This document shows, in pieces, positions 1 through 6,788 of a stretch of DNA of 64,000 bases. The stretch is from positions 266,350 through 330,349 of the forward strand of contig NZ_FRAP01000004.1 of the NCBI RefSeq assembly GCF_900142365.1. Direction: 5' to 3'. The notes beneath the pieces are model-generated. The model saw only the letters and a program-made list of their open reading frames with translations, ran no database searches and was not told where the DNA came from. The DNA comes from Pseudonocardia thermophila (lineage in GTDB: Bacteria > Actinomycetota > Actinomycetes > Mycobacteriales > Pseudonocardiaceae). The number at the start of each line of letters is the position of its first letter. Position 1 is the first letter of the stretch. Both the position numbers and the translations under genes were made by a program.

Positions 1-406
1 CCATCCCCAGGTCGCGGGCAGCGCCGAAGTGCTGCGGGGAGATGTCGGCCTCGGTGCAGTGGGTGGCCACGCGGACCATGTCGGCGCCGGCGTCGTGGGC
101 CCGTTTCAGGTCCTCCACGGTGCCGATGCCCGGCACCAGCAGCACCGCGATCCTGGCCTGCTTGGCCTCCTCGCGGGCGGCGGCGATCAGCTTCATCTCG
201 TCGGTGTGGCTGAAGCCGTAGTTGAACGAGCTGCCACCGATGCCGTCGCCGTGGGAGACCTCGATGACCTCGACGCCCGCGGCGTCGAGCGCGCGGACGG
301 TGTCGCGCACCTGCTGCTCGGTGAACTGGTGCGCCATGGCGTGGCTGCCGTCGCGCAGGGTGGTGTCGATCAGACGCACGTCGTGCGCGAGTTCCGGCCG
401 GCTCAT
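1..406 (-). CDS. 4-hydroxy-2-oxovalerate aldolase, N-terminal part (runs off window)
   Basis: Class II pyruvate aldolase that splits 4-hydroxy-2-oxovalerate (or a longer homologue) into pyruvate and an aldehyde, the last carbon-carbon cleavage of meta-cleavage pathways. The visible 135 residues carry DTTLRDGSH at 14-22, the family's metal and catalytic segment (Arg18, Asp19, His22), followed by typical TIM-barrel sequence ([22 protein letters not shown]). The ATG at 406 overlaps the upstream dehydrogenase stop as ATGA (403-406), so the two are translationally coupled, as expected for a channeling aldolase-dehydrogenase complex. Whether it serves aromatic (MhpE/BphI type) or steroid (HsaF type) breakdown cannot be decided here. 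The C-terminal part lies outside the window. Confidence 0.93.
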   Translation of the reverse strand, partial: MSRPELAHDVRLIDTTLRDGSHAMAHQFTEQQVRDTVRALDAAGVEVIEVSHGDGIGGSSFNYGFSHTDEMKLIAAAREEAKQARIAVLLVPGIGTVEDLKRAHDAGADMVRVATHCTEADISPQHFGAARDLGM

Positions 407-1326
407 GCCTGGACCTCCTGCTGCTCGGCCTCGAGCTTGCGCGCGGCCATCAGCTCACCCACCCGGGCCGCCGCGGCGGTCATGATGTCGAGGTTCCCGG
501 CGTACGGCGGCAGGTAGTCGCCGTTGCCCTTGACCTCCAGGAACATCGCCACCCGGGCGTTGCCGCCCCAGTTCTCGCGCGGCTCGTCGTACTGCGGCTC
601 GGCGCGCAGCGTGTACCCGGGGACGTACTGCTGGACCTCGGCCACCATCTCGTGGATCGAGGCGGTGATCCGGTCGCGATCGGCGTCCGGCGCGATCATG
701 CAGAAGACCGTGTCGCGCATGATGATCGGTGGCTCGACCGGGTTGAGGATGATGATCGCCTTGCCGCGCTGCGCGCCGCCGACCTCGGCCACCGCCCGGG
801 AGGTGGTGTGGGTGAACTCATCGATGTTGGCGCGGGTGCCGGGGCCCGCCGAGCGGGACGCGACCGAGGCGACGATCTCGGCGTAGGGCACCGGGGTGAC
901 GCGGGAGACCGCGTACACCATCGGGATCGTGGCCTGCCCGCCGCAGGTGATCATGGAGACGTTCGGTGCGTCGATGTGGTCGCGCAGGTTGACCGGCGGG
1001 CACACCATCGGACCGAGGTGTGCCGGGGTGAGGTCGACGGCCTGGATGCCGGCCTCGGCGTAGCGCGGGGCGTTGGCGATGTGCGCCTTCGCCGAGGTGG
1101 CCTCGAAGACGATCTCGGGCAGCGGGTCCTGGCGCAGCAGCCAGTCCACGCCCTCCGCCGACGCCGCGATGCCCTTCTCCCGCGCCCGCGCCAGGCCGTC
1201 CGACTCGACGACCCCGACCACGTACTTCACGTCGACGAGCGCGCTGCGCTCCAGCTTCGCCAGGAGGTCGGTGCCGATGTTGCCCGGTCCGACGATGGCC
1301 GCCGGGACCGCTGTTGCTGGGCTCAT
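403..1326 (-). CDS. Acetaldehyde dehydrogenase (acetylating)
   Basis: Oxidises the aldehyde released by the neighbouring aldolase to an acyl-CoA with NAD+ and CoA; in this family it forms a complex with the aldolase. The 307-residue length is normal. The Rossmann motif GPGNIG is at 13-18, and the catalytic cysteine is Cys128 in [22 protein letters not shown] and the [18 protein letters not shown] block are family hallmarks. It is the first visible gene of its operon and divergent from the PadR gene. A weak -10-like GACGAT ends 7 nt before the ATG. An IclR-like palindrome lies in the upstream gap. Substrate could be acetaldehyde or propionaldehyde (HsaG-like). Confidence 0.95.
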   Translation of the reverse strand: MSPATAVPAAIVGPGNIGTDLLAKLERSALVDVKYVVGVVESDGLARAREKGIAASAEGVDWLLRQDPLPEIVFEATSAKAHIANAPRYAEAGIQAVDLTPAHLGPMVCPPVNLRDHIDAPNVSMITCGGQATIPMVYAVSRVTPVPYAEIVASVASRSAGPGTRANIDEFTHTTSRAVAEVGGAQRGKAIIILNPVEPPIIMRDTVFCMIAPDADRDRITASIHEMVAEVQQYVPGYTLRAEPQYDEPRENWGGNARVAMFLEVKGNGDYLPPYAGNLDIMTAAAARVGELMAARKLEAEQQEVQA

Positions 1327-1370
1327 GCGGGCGATCGTCGCGCCGGCGCGGGCGCGGCGGGAACAACGAC

Positions 1371-1387
1371 GTTCCGCTCATCGAAAC
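1371..1387. promoter_or_regulatory. Candidate IclR-type operator
   Basis: Imperfect palindrome GTTCCG-N5-CGAAAC lies between the divergent dehydrogenase and PadR genes. IclR-family regulators of aromatic catabolism bind sites of this general form. No IclR gene is in the window, so the assignment is inference. Confidence 0.3.
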
Positions 1388-1431
1388 GCTTGACGCAGAA
1401 GGTTGTGAGCGCCGTCACCTTCTTCTTGTGA

Positions 1432-1448
1432 TAGATTCCGATATATCG
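1432..1448 (+). promoter_or_regulatory. Candidate PadR operator over a -10-like element
   Basis: A perfect 10-bp palindrome CGATATATCG (1439-1448) is the only AT-rich stretch in this gap. It is preceded by the related half GATAGAT. A -10-like TAGATT (1432-1437) abuts it. PadR repressors commonly bind ATAT-cored palindromes in their own promoters, so autoregulation is likely. Confidence 0.45.
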
Positions 1449-1499
1449 TGAAAGCACGCGAGCTACTGCTCGCCCTACGCCCACCCGAGGAGATCCGCG

Positions 1500-2270
1500 A
1501 TGACCGCGAACCCCGCTTTCGACCTGCCCTTCGGGCCCGCGATCGGCCGCGAGCTGCGTCGCCGCTTCCGCGGCGGCCCGCCGTTGCGCCCCATGGCCAG
1601 CCCGATGAACGCAGCTCACGACGTCCCCCGCCACGAGGCCGGACCCCACTTCGGCGACCACGGCGACGACCCGCGCGCCGAACGTCTCCGCCACGCGCGC
1701 CGGCCCGGTTTCGGCCCCGGCTTCGGGCCCGAGTTCGGCCCGCCGTTCCGGCCCGGCCCGTTCGGCCCGTTCGGTCCCGGCCGCGGGTTCGGCGGCCGGC
1801 GCGGGCGCCGCGGCCGCCGACCTGCCCGCGGTGACATCCGCCTGGCCGTGCTCGCCCTCGTGGCCGAGCAGCCGCGGCACGGCTACGAGATCATCCAGGA
1901 GATCGCCGAACGCACCGGCGGCGCGTGGCGGCCGAGCCCCGGCTCCGTCTACCCCACGCTGTCCCAGCTGGAGGACGAGGGCCTGGTCTCGATCGAGAAG
2001 AGCGAGGGCCGCCGGGTCGTCAGCCTGACCGAGGCCGGTACCACCTACGTCGACGAGCACCGAGAGGAGCTCGACCGGGTGTGGGAGTCGGTCACCGACG
2101 ACCCGGCCGACCCCGAGTCCGCCGCGGCCCGCGCGCTGATGGAGCAGCTGCACCAGCTGATCGCGGCCGCGCACCAGGTCGCGGCCACCGGCACGCCGGA
2201 GCAGATCACCGCGGCGGCCGAGTCCGTGACCGAGGCGCGCAAGGCCATCTACCGCCTGCTGGCGGAGTGA
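1500..2270 (+). CDS. PadR-family transcriptional regulator with low-complexity N-terminus
   Basis: Winged-helix repressor of 256 residues. The PadR domain covers roughly residues 108-200 (RGDIRLAVLALVAEQPRHGY, then PSPGSVYPTLSQLEDEGLV), with a helical C-terminal dimerisation part. PadR regulators usually sense small hydrophobic or phenolic ligands and repress efflux or detoxification genes. Unusually, about 100 N-terminal residues precede the domain, and residues about 60-100 are a Phe-Gly-Pro-Arg tract (GFGPGFGPEFGPPF) expected to be disordered. The start is supported by GAGGAG upstream of ATG 1500. No obvious target gene is adjacent; the divergent catabolic operon is one possibility. Confidence 0.9.
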   Translation: MTANPAFDLPFGPAIGRELRRRFRGGPPLRPMASPMNAAHDVPRHEAGPHFGDHGDDPRAERLRHARRPGFGPGFGPEFGPPFRPGPFGPFGPGRGFGGRRGRRGRRPARGDIRLAVLALVAEQPRHGYEIIQEIAERTGGAWRPSPGSVYPTLSQLEDEGLVSIEKSEGRRVVSLTEAGTTYVDEHREELDRVWESVTDDPADPESAAARALMEQLHQLIAAAHQVAATGTPEQITAAAESVTEARKAIYRLLAE

Positions 2271-2284
2271 GCCCGGCCCGAGCG

Positions 2285-2336
2285 CGACGAACGGCCCTTT
2301 CGTGAGCAGCATCGCTGACGAAAGGGCCGTTCGTCG
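2285..2336. terminator. Perfect 19-bp stem hairpin after PadR gene (repeat family copy 1)
   Basis: Arms 2285-2303 and 2318-2336 are perfect reverse complements (core ACGAACGGCCCTTTCGT). The 14-nt loop itself contains CAGC/GCTG. It sits 14 bp after the PadR stop and before the convergent gene ending at 2369, so it is placed as a bidirectional terminator. A near-identical hairpin including the loop occurs at 10670-10720, so it is also a dispersed repeat. Confidence 0.65.
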
Positions 2337-2368
2337 TCCGTCGACCCATCAGCGGTCGCGCAGACCCA

Positions 2369-2737
2369 TCAGCAGTCGCGCAGCTGCGGGGTCTGGTTCA
2401 GGATCTGCGCCCGCGGGCTGATGAACTCCTGGTAGGCCGCTCCCCCGACCTGGTCGAGCGGGAAAGCGCCGACCTTGTGGCAGTTCTGGAACGCCAGGGC
2501 CACCCCGAAGTGCCGTTCCAGCGCGGTGCGGATGGACGTGCTGGCCAGCGCCCGAAGCAGCTGGCCGCGGTGGGCCTCGGACGGCGGCGGGACGGAGTGC
2601 TCCCCGTTCTCGACCGCGGCGGTCACGACCTCCCACGCGTACGGCAGCGACTCGCGCACGACGGCGAGGAACTGCTCGTCGGTCAGCTCCCCGCGCTCGG
2701 CGGAGGCGAGGACGTCGGCAGGGACATCGAGCGACAT
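2369..2737 (-). CDS. SCO5389-family protein
   Basis: Small soluble protein of 122 residues, function unknown. The conserved C-terminal signature is RGQLLRALASTSIRTALER, then FGVALAFQNCHKVGAFPLD and AQILNQTPQLRDC. The N-terminus (MSLDVPADVLASAERGELT) matches the actinobacterial SCO5389 family. AGGAG lies 6 nt before ATG 2737, and the gene follows the ATPase gene by 11 bp, forming a two-gene operon. The fixed Cys-His pair (NCHK) and terminal Cys could bind a metal or cofactor, but this is inference. Pairing with a CooC-like ATPase suggests an accessory role to that ATPase. Confidence 0.85.
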   Translation of the reverse strand: MSLDVPADVLASAERGELTDEQFLAVVRESLPYAWEVVTAAVENGEHSVPPPSEAHRGQLLRALASTSIRTALERHFGVALAFQNCHKVGAFPLDQVGGAAYQEFISPRAQILNQTPQLRDC

Positions 2738-2748
2738 GTGGACTCCTG

Positions 2749-3711
2749 TCAGCTGACGGGAACGGGATAGGTGAACTCGGGATCGATCTGCTCGGCCAGG
2801 TCGGTGCCGGTCGAGCGGTTCCCCCACGCAGCGGCGTTGCGCAGGTGGAAGTCGATGGTCGTGCGGTGGTAGCGGTCCCAGAACGCGTCGTCGCGCGGCT
2901 GCGCGTCGAGGGCGGCGCGCACGGCCTCGAACGCGGCCCGGTTGACCGGTTCCAGCTCGGCGACGGGGGCGGCGGTGCCGCGCTCGGCGGCCCGGACCCA
3001 CGCCGAGTGGTGGACGCAGCCCAGCAGCGCACCCGGCTCCACCTTGTCCACCTCGGCGCGCAGCCACTCCTCGTCGGCGGTGTCGGTGACCTTGTTGCCG
3101 AGCACGCGCAGCGGGACACCGAACTCTGCGGCGTGGCTCGCGTACTGCCGGTACACGCCGACCCCGCGCCGGGTCGGCTCGCAGACCAGGACGGTCAGGT
3201 CGAACCGGGTGAACAAGCCGGAGGCGAAGGCGTCCGCACCCGCGGTCATGTCGACGACCACGTACTCCCCCGGCCCGTCGACGAGGTGGTTGAGCCACAG
3301 CTCCACCGCGCCGGTCTTGGAGTGGTAGCAGGAGACGCCGATGTCGGACTCGGCGAACTCGCCGGTGACGACGTACGGCACCTCGGCCGGTGCTGCGTAG
3401 CGGCGCAGCACCTCGTCGTCGGGATCGAGGTGGACGAGCCGCGATCCGCGCCCCGGCGGCGTCGTCTTGATCATGACGTCGGCGCTGGGGATGCGCGGGT
3501 TGGTGCCGCGCAGGTGGTCCTTCAGCCAGGGGAGATCGGTGCCCATCGCGCGCGGCGGCGGGCCCTCGTGGCCGAGCGCGACACCGAGGTGCTGGTTGAT
3601 GTCGGCGTCGACGGCCACCACCCGGTGGCCGGACGCGGCGAGGAGGCGGGCGAAGACGGCGGCAGACGTGGTCTTGCCGCTGCCGCCCTTGCCGACGAAG
3701 GCGATGCGCAT
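2749..3711 (-). CDS. CooC/MinD-like P-loop ATPase
   Basis: SIMIBI-class ATPase of 320 residues. The deviant Walker A motif GKGGSGKTT starts at residue 8, with a switch-I DADINQHLG and a Walker-B-like YVVVDMTAGADAF. CooC-type proteins use ATP to insert metals or move partner proteins. The family here is the actinobacterial one encoded with SCO5389-type proteins. Substrate unknown. The start is supported by a -10 TATCGT ending 6 nt before ATG 3711, implying a leaderless transcript, whereas the downstream gene has an SD. A ParA-type partition role is less likely because no ParB or parS is seen. Confidence 0.85.
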   Translation of the reverse strand: MRIAFVGKGGSGKTTSAAVFARLLAASGHRVVAVDADINQHLGVALGHEGPPPRAMGTDLPWLKDHLRGTNPRIPSADVMIKTTPPGRGSRLVHLDPDDEVLRRYAAPAEVPYVVTGEFAESDIGVSCYHSKTGAVELWLNHLVDGPGEYVVVDMTAGADAFASGLFTRFDLTVLVCEPTRRGVGVYRQYASHAAEFGVPLRVLGNKVTDTADEEWLRAEVDKVEPGALLGCVHHSAWVRAAERGTAAPVAELEPVNRAAFEAVRAALDAQPRDDAFWDRYHRTTIDFHLRNAAAWGNRSTGTDLAEQIDPEFTYPVPVS

Positions 3712-3717
3712 TCGCCA

Positions 3718-3723
3718 ACGATA
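3718..3723 (-). promoter_or_regulatory. -10 TATCGT, leaderless promoter of the CooC-like ATPase gene
   Basis: TANNNT-type hexamer ending 6 nt before ATG 3711, placing transcription start at or next to the start codon. Confidence 0.5.
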
Positions 3724-3759
3724 ACGGTTTTCACTTTCGTGTGAAGCTGTCGGGGCCGA

Positions 3760-5076
3760 TCATCGCCCGAGTCGGCGAGCCAGCGCCTCCCGCAGCGGCG
3801 GGACGACCACGCCCTCCGCCGCGAGCTTGCGGCGGGCTGTGCGCCGGCACAGCAGCACGCCGACGATCGCGACGGCCCACACCGCGTACTGCACGGTCCA
3901 GGCGACCCGGAACGCCTCCGGGGTGTACGCGTCCGGCGAGACCGCGCCGAGCACCGCGCCCACGGCGAAGGCGATCAGCAGCGTCGCGGTGAAGCCGCCG
4001 ATGTTGACCAGCGCGACGGCGGTTCCGCTGCGGTGGGCGGGGTTGAACGTGCGCGCGTAGTCGAACCCCACCATCGAGCCCGGCCCACCGGTGGCGAGCA
4101 CGAGCACCAGCAGGACCAGCAGCCACGTCGGCGCGGGCGGTGGCACGAGCAGCACCACCGTCCACATCAGCGCAGTCGTGACGATCACCGCGATCACCAG
4201 CAGCGACCGGCGCATCGGGTGCCGCGCGGTGAACTCCCCGAACAGCGGACCGGCCGCGATCCCGGTCGCGACGAGCAGCGTGAGCATCCCCGCGGCCGCG
4301 GCCGGGCTCCACCCCTGCCCGGCCACCAGGTACGGCACCCCCCACAGCAGGGCGAACACATGGCCGGAGAACTGCGTGCCGGTGTGCGACCAGAACCCGA
4401 GCCGCGTGCCCGGCTCCCGCCACGAATCCCGGACCCCGGCCAGCACGTCCCGCAGGCCGCCAACCCGTGGGGGCGCCGGCACGCTCGGCGGACGGTCGCG
4501 CACCACGATCCAGGCCGCGGTCGCCACGAAGACCCCGATCCCGCCGGCCGACACGAACGCCGGTGTCCAGCCGGCGCCGTGCAGCACCGCCGCCAGCGGC
4601 AGGGCCGACAGGACCTGCCCCAGCTGCCCGATCAACCCGGTCAACTGGGTCATCAGCGGCACCCGCCGCGCGGTGAACCACGCCGGCACCAGGGAGAACA
4701 TGCTGACGAACGTCATCGCGTCGCCGATGCCGACGAGCACCCGCGCGGCGATCGCCACCGGCAGCGTGGTGGACAGCCCGAGCAGGATCTGCCCGGCGGC
4801 CATCGTCAGCCCGCCCACGGTGATGACCTTGCGGGCGCCGAACCGGTCGAGCAGCACCCCGGCCGGCACCTGCAGCGCCGCGTAGACGATCAGCTGGAGC
4901 ACGATGAAACCGGACAGCAGCGCCGGTCCCGTGGTGTAGCGTTCGGCGGCGTCCAGCCCTGCCACCCCGAACGAGGTGCGGTGCATGACGCCGATCAGGT
5001 AGGCCGCCAGACCCACCGTCCAGACGACGGCAGACCGCCGGTCGAGTCCCCAATCCGCAGCCATGACGGCCCCCAT
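3760..5076 (-). CDS. MFS transporter
   Basis: Integral membrane permease of 438 residues with about 12 hydrophobic segments. The MFS loop 2-3 motif is seen as GVLLDRFGARKV after the second segment, with a long central loop near residues 195-225. The closest style is the ACS/NNP-like actinobacterial MFS group; substrate unknown. Two starts are possible: ATG 5076, or an internal ATG at residue 6 (5061) after a GGGGG stretch. It is convergent with no gene on its 3' side; the tail ends about 50 bp from the divergent ATPase start. No regulator is adjacent. Confidence 0.88.
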   Translation of the reverse strand: MGAVMAADWGLDRRSAVVWTVGLAAYLIGVMHRTSFGVAGLDAAERYTTGPALLSGFIVLQLIVYAALQVPAGVLLDRFGARKVITVGGLTMAAGQILLGLSTTLPVAIAARVLVGIGDAMTFVSMFSLVPAWFTARRVPLMTQLTGLIGQLGQVLSALPLAAVLHGAGWTPAFVSAGGIGVFVATAAWIVVRDRPPSVPAPPRVGGLRDVLAGVRDSWREPGTRLGFWSHTGTQFSGHVFALLWGVPYLVAGQGWSPAAAAGMLTLLVATGIAAGPLFGEFTARHPMRRSLLVIAVIVTTALMWTVVLLVPPPAPTWLLVLLVLVLATGGPGSMVGFDYARTFNPAHRSGTAVALVNIGGFTATLLIAFAVGAVLGAVSPDAYTPEAFRVAWTVQYAVWAVAIVGVLLCRRTARRKLAAEGVVVPPLREALARRLGR

Positions 5077-5228
5077 CGTGCGTCACGAGCAGTGCTGACC
5101 GGTACGCGGTGCGTGCGGGGTCACCTGTGCGGCCGATCGCACACGCCCCCTGCCTGCACGAGCCACCGGCGGACCGGGATGCTGTGTGTGCGGTTCCACG
5201 TTGTCGACCGCGAGGAAGGGATGTGGAC

Positions 5229-6152
5229 GTGGTGCTCGACCCAGCCGGGCTGTACGAGATCGTGGCCGACATCGACGTCGACGACCCGGTGCTCATCGTG
5301 GCGCTCGACGGGTTCGTCGATGCAGGCGCCGCCACGCGCCTCAGCGTGGCCGCGCTGCTCGCCGGGCAGGAGCCTCGCACGGTCGCGCGGTTCGACGTCG
5401 ACCAGCTCGTCGACTACCGGTCGCGCCGGCCGGCGCTGCGGTTCGACACCGACCACTGGGCGTCCTACGCGGCGCCGCAGCTCGACGTCGTCGCGCTCGC
5501 CGACACCACCGGCCAGGAGTACCTGCTGCTGGCCGGCCCCGAGCCGGACACCCAGTGGGAGCGGTTCTGCGCGGCGATCGTGCAGCTGGTGCGCCACTTC
5601 CACGTGCGTCTGGTGATCAACCTGTCGGCGATCCCGCTCGCCGTGCCGCACACCCGCCCGATCGGCGTGACCGTGCACGGCACCCGCCCCGAGCTGACCG
5701 AGGGGCACGAGGCGTGGTTCTCGACCGCCGAGGTTCCGGGCAGCGCGATCGCGCTCATGGAGTACCGCCTCGGCGAGGCGGGCCACGACGCGGTGGGCTT
5801 CGCCGTGCACGTGCCGCACTACCTGGCCCGCGCGGAGTACCCGCAGGCCGCGCGCGTGCTGCTCGACCACGTGGGACTGGCCGCCAAGCTGTACCTGCCG
5901 ACCGAGGCGCTCTCCGAGGCGGCCCGCCAGGCCGACGAGGAGATCTCCGCGCAGGTCGCGGCCTCCGACGAGGTGCGCCAGATCGTCGACGCGCTGGAGC
6001 GCCAGTACGACGCGGTGGTGTCCGGCCGCGGCGACCGCGGCGTGTTCGGACTGGACGGCAACCTGCCCAGCGCGGAGGAGCTCGGCGCGGAGGTGGAGCG
6101 GTTCCTCGCCGAGCGCACCGATCCGCCGGAGGAGCCGCCCCGCCAGTCCTGA
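5229..6152 (+). CDS. PAC2-family protein (proteasome assembly chaperone-like)
   Basis: About 307 residues with the PAC2 fold signature PVLIVALDGFVDAGAATRL near the N-terminus, then VRLVINLSAIPLAVPHTRP and the conserved HVPHYLARAEYPQAA. Eukaryotic PAC2 assists proteasome assembly. Actinobacterial homologues are conserved and widely co-occur with bacterial proteasomes, but their function is not established. Several GTG codons compete (5223, 5229, 5232). The SD AGGAAGG at 5213-5219 gives best spacing to 5229. A C-terminal acidic helical tail follows the domain. Confidence 0.88.
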   Translation: MVLDPAGLYEIVADIDVDDPVLIVALDGFVDAGAATRLSVAALLAGQEPRTVARFDVDQLVDYRSRRPALRFDTDHWASYAAPQLDVVALADTTGQEYLLLAGPEPDTQWERFCAAIVQLVRHFHVRLVINLSAIPLAVPHTRPIGVTVHGTRPELTEGHEAWFSTAEVPGSAIALMEYRLGEAGHDAVGFAVHVPHYLARAEYPQAARVLLDHVGLAAKLYLPTEALSEAARQADEEISAQVAASDEVRQIVDALERQYDAVVSGRGDRGVFGLDGNLPSAEELGAEVERFLAERTDPPEEPPRQS

Positions 6153-6157
6153 CCCGG

Positions 6158-6224
6158 CGCGCAGGGTGGGGACCCCGCGCACATGGCCCACCCCAGCATG
6201 TGCGCGGAGACCGCACCCTGCGCG
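6158..6224. terminator. Nested double inverted repeat between convergent genes
   Basis: Outer arms CGCGCAGGGTG (6158-6168) and CACCCTGCGCG (6214-6224), with inner arms CCGCGCACATG (6175-6185) and CATGTGCGCGG (6197-6207), all perfect. It fills the gap between the PAC2 gene and the convergent reductase gene, fitting a bidirectional terminator. Confidence 0.6.
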
Positions 6225-6239
6225 GGTCCGAGTTCCGGC

Positions 6240-6725
6240 TCAGCCCGGTTCCAGCGCGACCATCGGCAGCTGCTCCGCCGCCCGCAGCCGGTCCGCCGCC
6301 CCGCCGCGGTACCGCCACCCGAGCAGCGCCGAGAGCAGCCGGCGCACCAGGGGTGCGGCCGGCCCGTGCCGCCGCTCGTAGGCCGCGAGCGCGTCGGCGG
6401 CCTCCGGGATGCCCAGCCGGCGGGCAGCGACCGGCGTCCGCCTCCGCCCGACGGTGGCCGCGGCGGGTCCACCTGCGGTGAGGTTGCGCAGCCAGTCCGC
6501 GTCGCCGAATCCGGCGACCACGATCGGCGCCCCGGAGACCGTGCGGCCGACGATCTCCAGCGGCGTCGTGTACGCCCGCCCGGACCGACGACCGGTGTGG
6601 TGCAGGAGCAGGAAGCGCCGGCCGAGCACACCGCCCAGCCCGTGCTCGTACAGCCACAGCACCACCCGGGTCGCCGCGCTCAGCACCGGCCGCGCCCGCA
6701 CGTCACGACTCCCGCGCCCCGCCAC
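6240..6725 (-). CDS. Nitroreductase/deazaflavin-dependent oxidoreductase family (DUF385)
   Basis: 161-residue split-barrel protein of the F420-binding Ddn-like family. The core HHTGRRSGRAYTTPLEIVGR is the conserved phosphate-binding segment, followed by PIVVAGFGDADWLRNLTAG and a C-terminal helical part. Members reduce quinones, nitroaromatics or unsaturated lactones with F420H2; some actinobacterial members bind FMN or FAD instead. Start GTG 6725 is set by a -10 TACGGT ending 7 nt upstream (leaderless). Cofactor and substrate unknown. Confidence 0.88.
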   Translation of the reverse strand: MAGRGSRDVRARPVLSAATRVVLWLYEHGLGGVLGRRFLLLHHTGRRSGRAYTTPLEIVGRTVSGAPIVVAGFGDADWLRNLTAGGPAAATVGRRRTPVAARRLGIPEAADALAAYERRHGPAAPLVRRLLSALLGWRYRGGAADRLRAAEQLPMVALEPG

Positions 6726-6732
6726 GTCGGCG

Positions 6733-6738
6733 ACCGTA
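6733..6738 (-). promoter_or_regulatory. -10 TACGGT, leaderless promoter of the DUF385 gene
   Basis: TANNNT hexamer ending 7 nt before GTG 6725. Confidence 0.5.
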
Positions 6739-6788
6739 GCCCCGGGGTGGTGTGTGCGCAGGTCGTGCCGTGCACACGCGGCCTTGGG

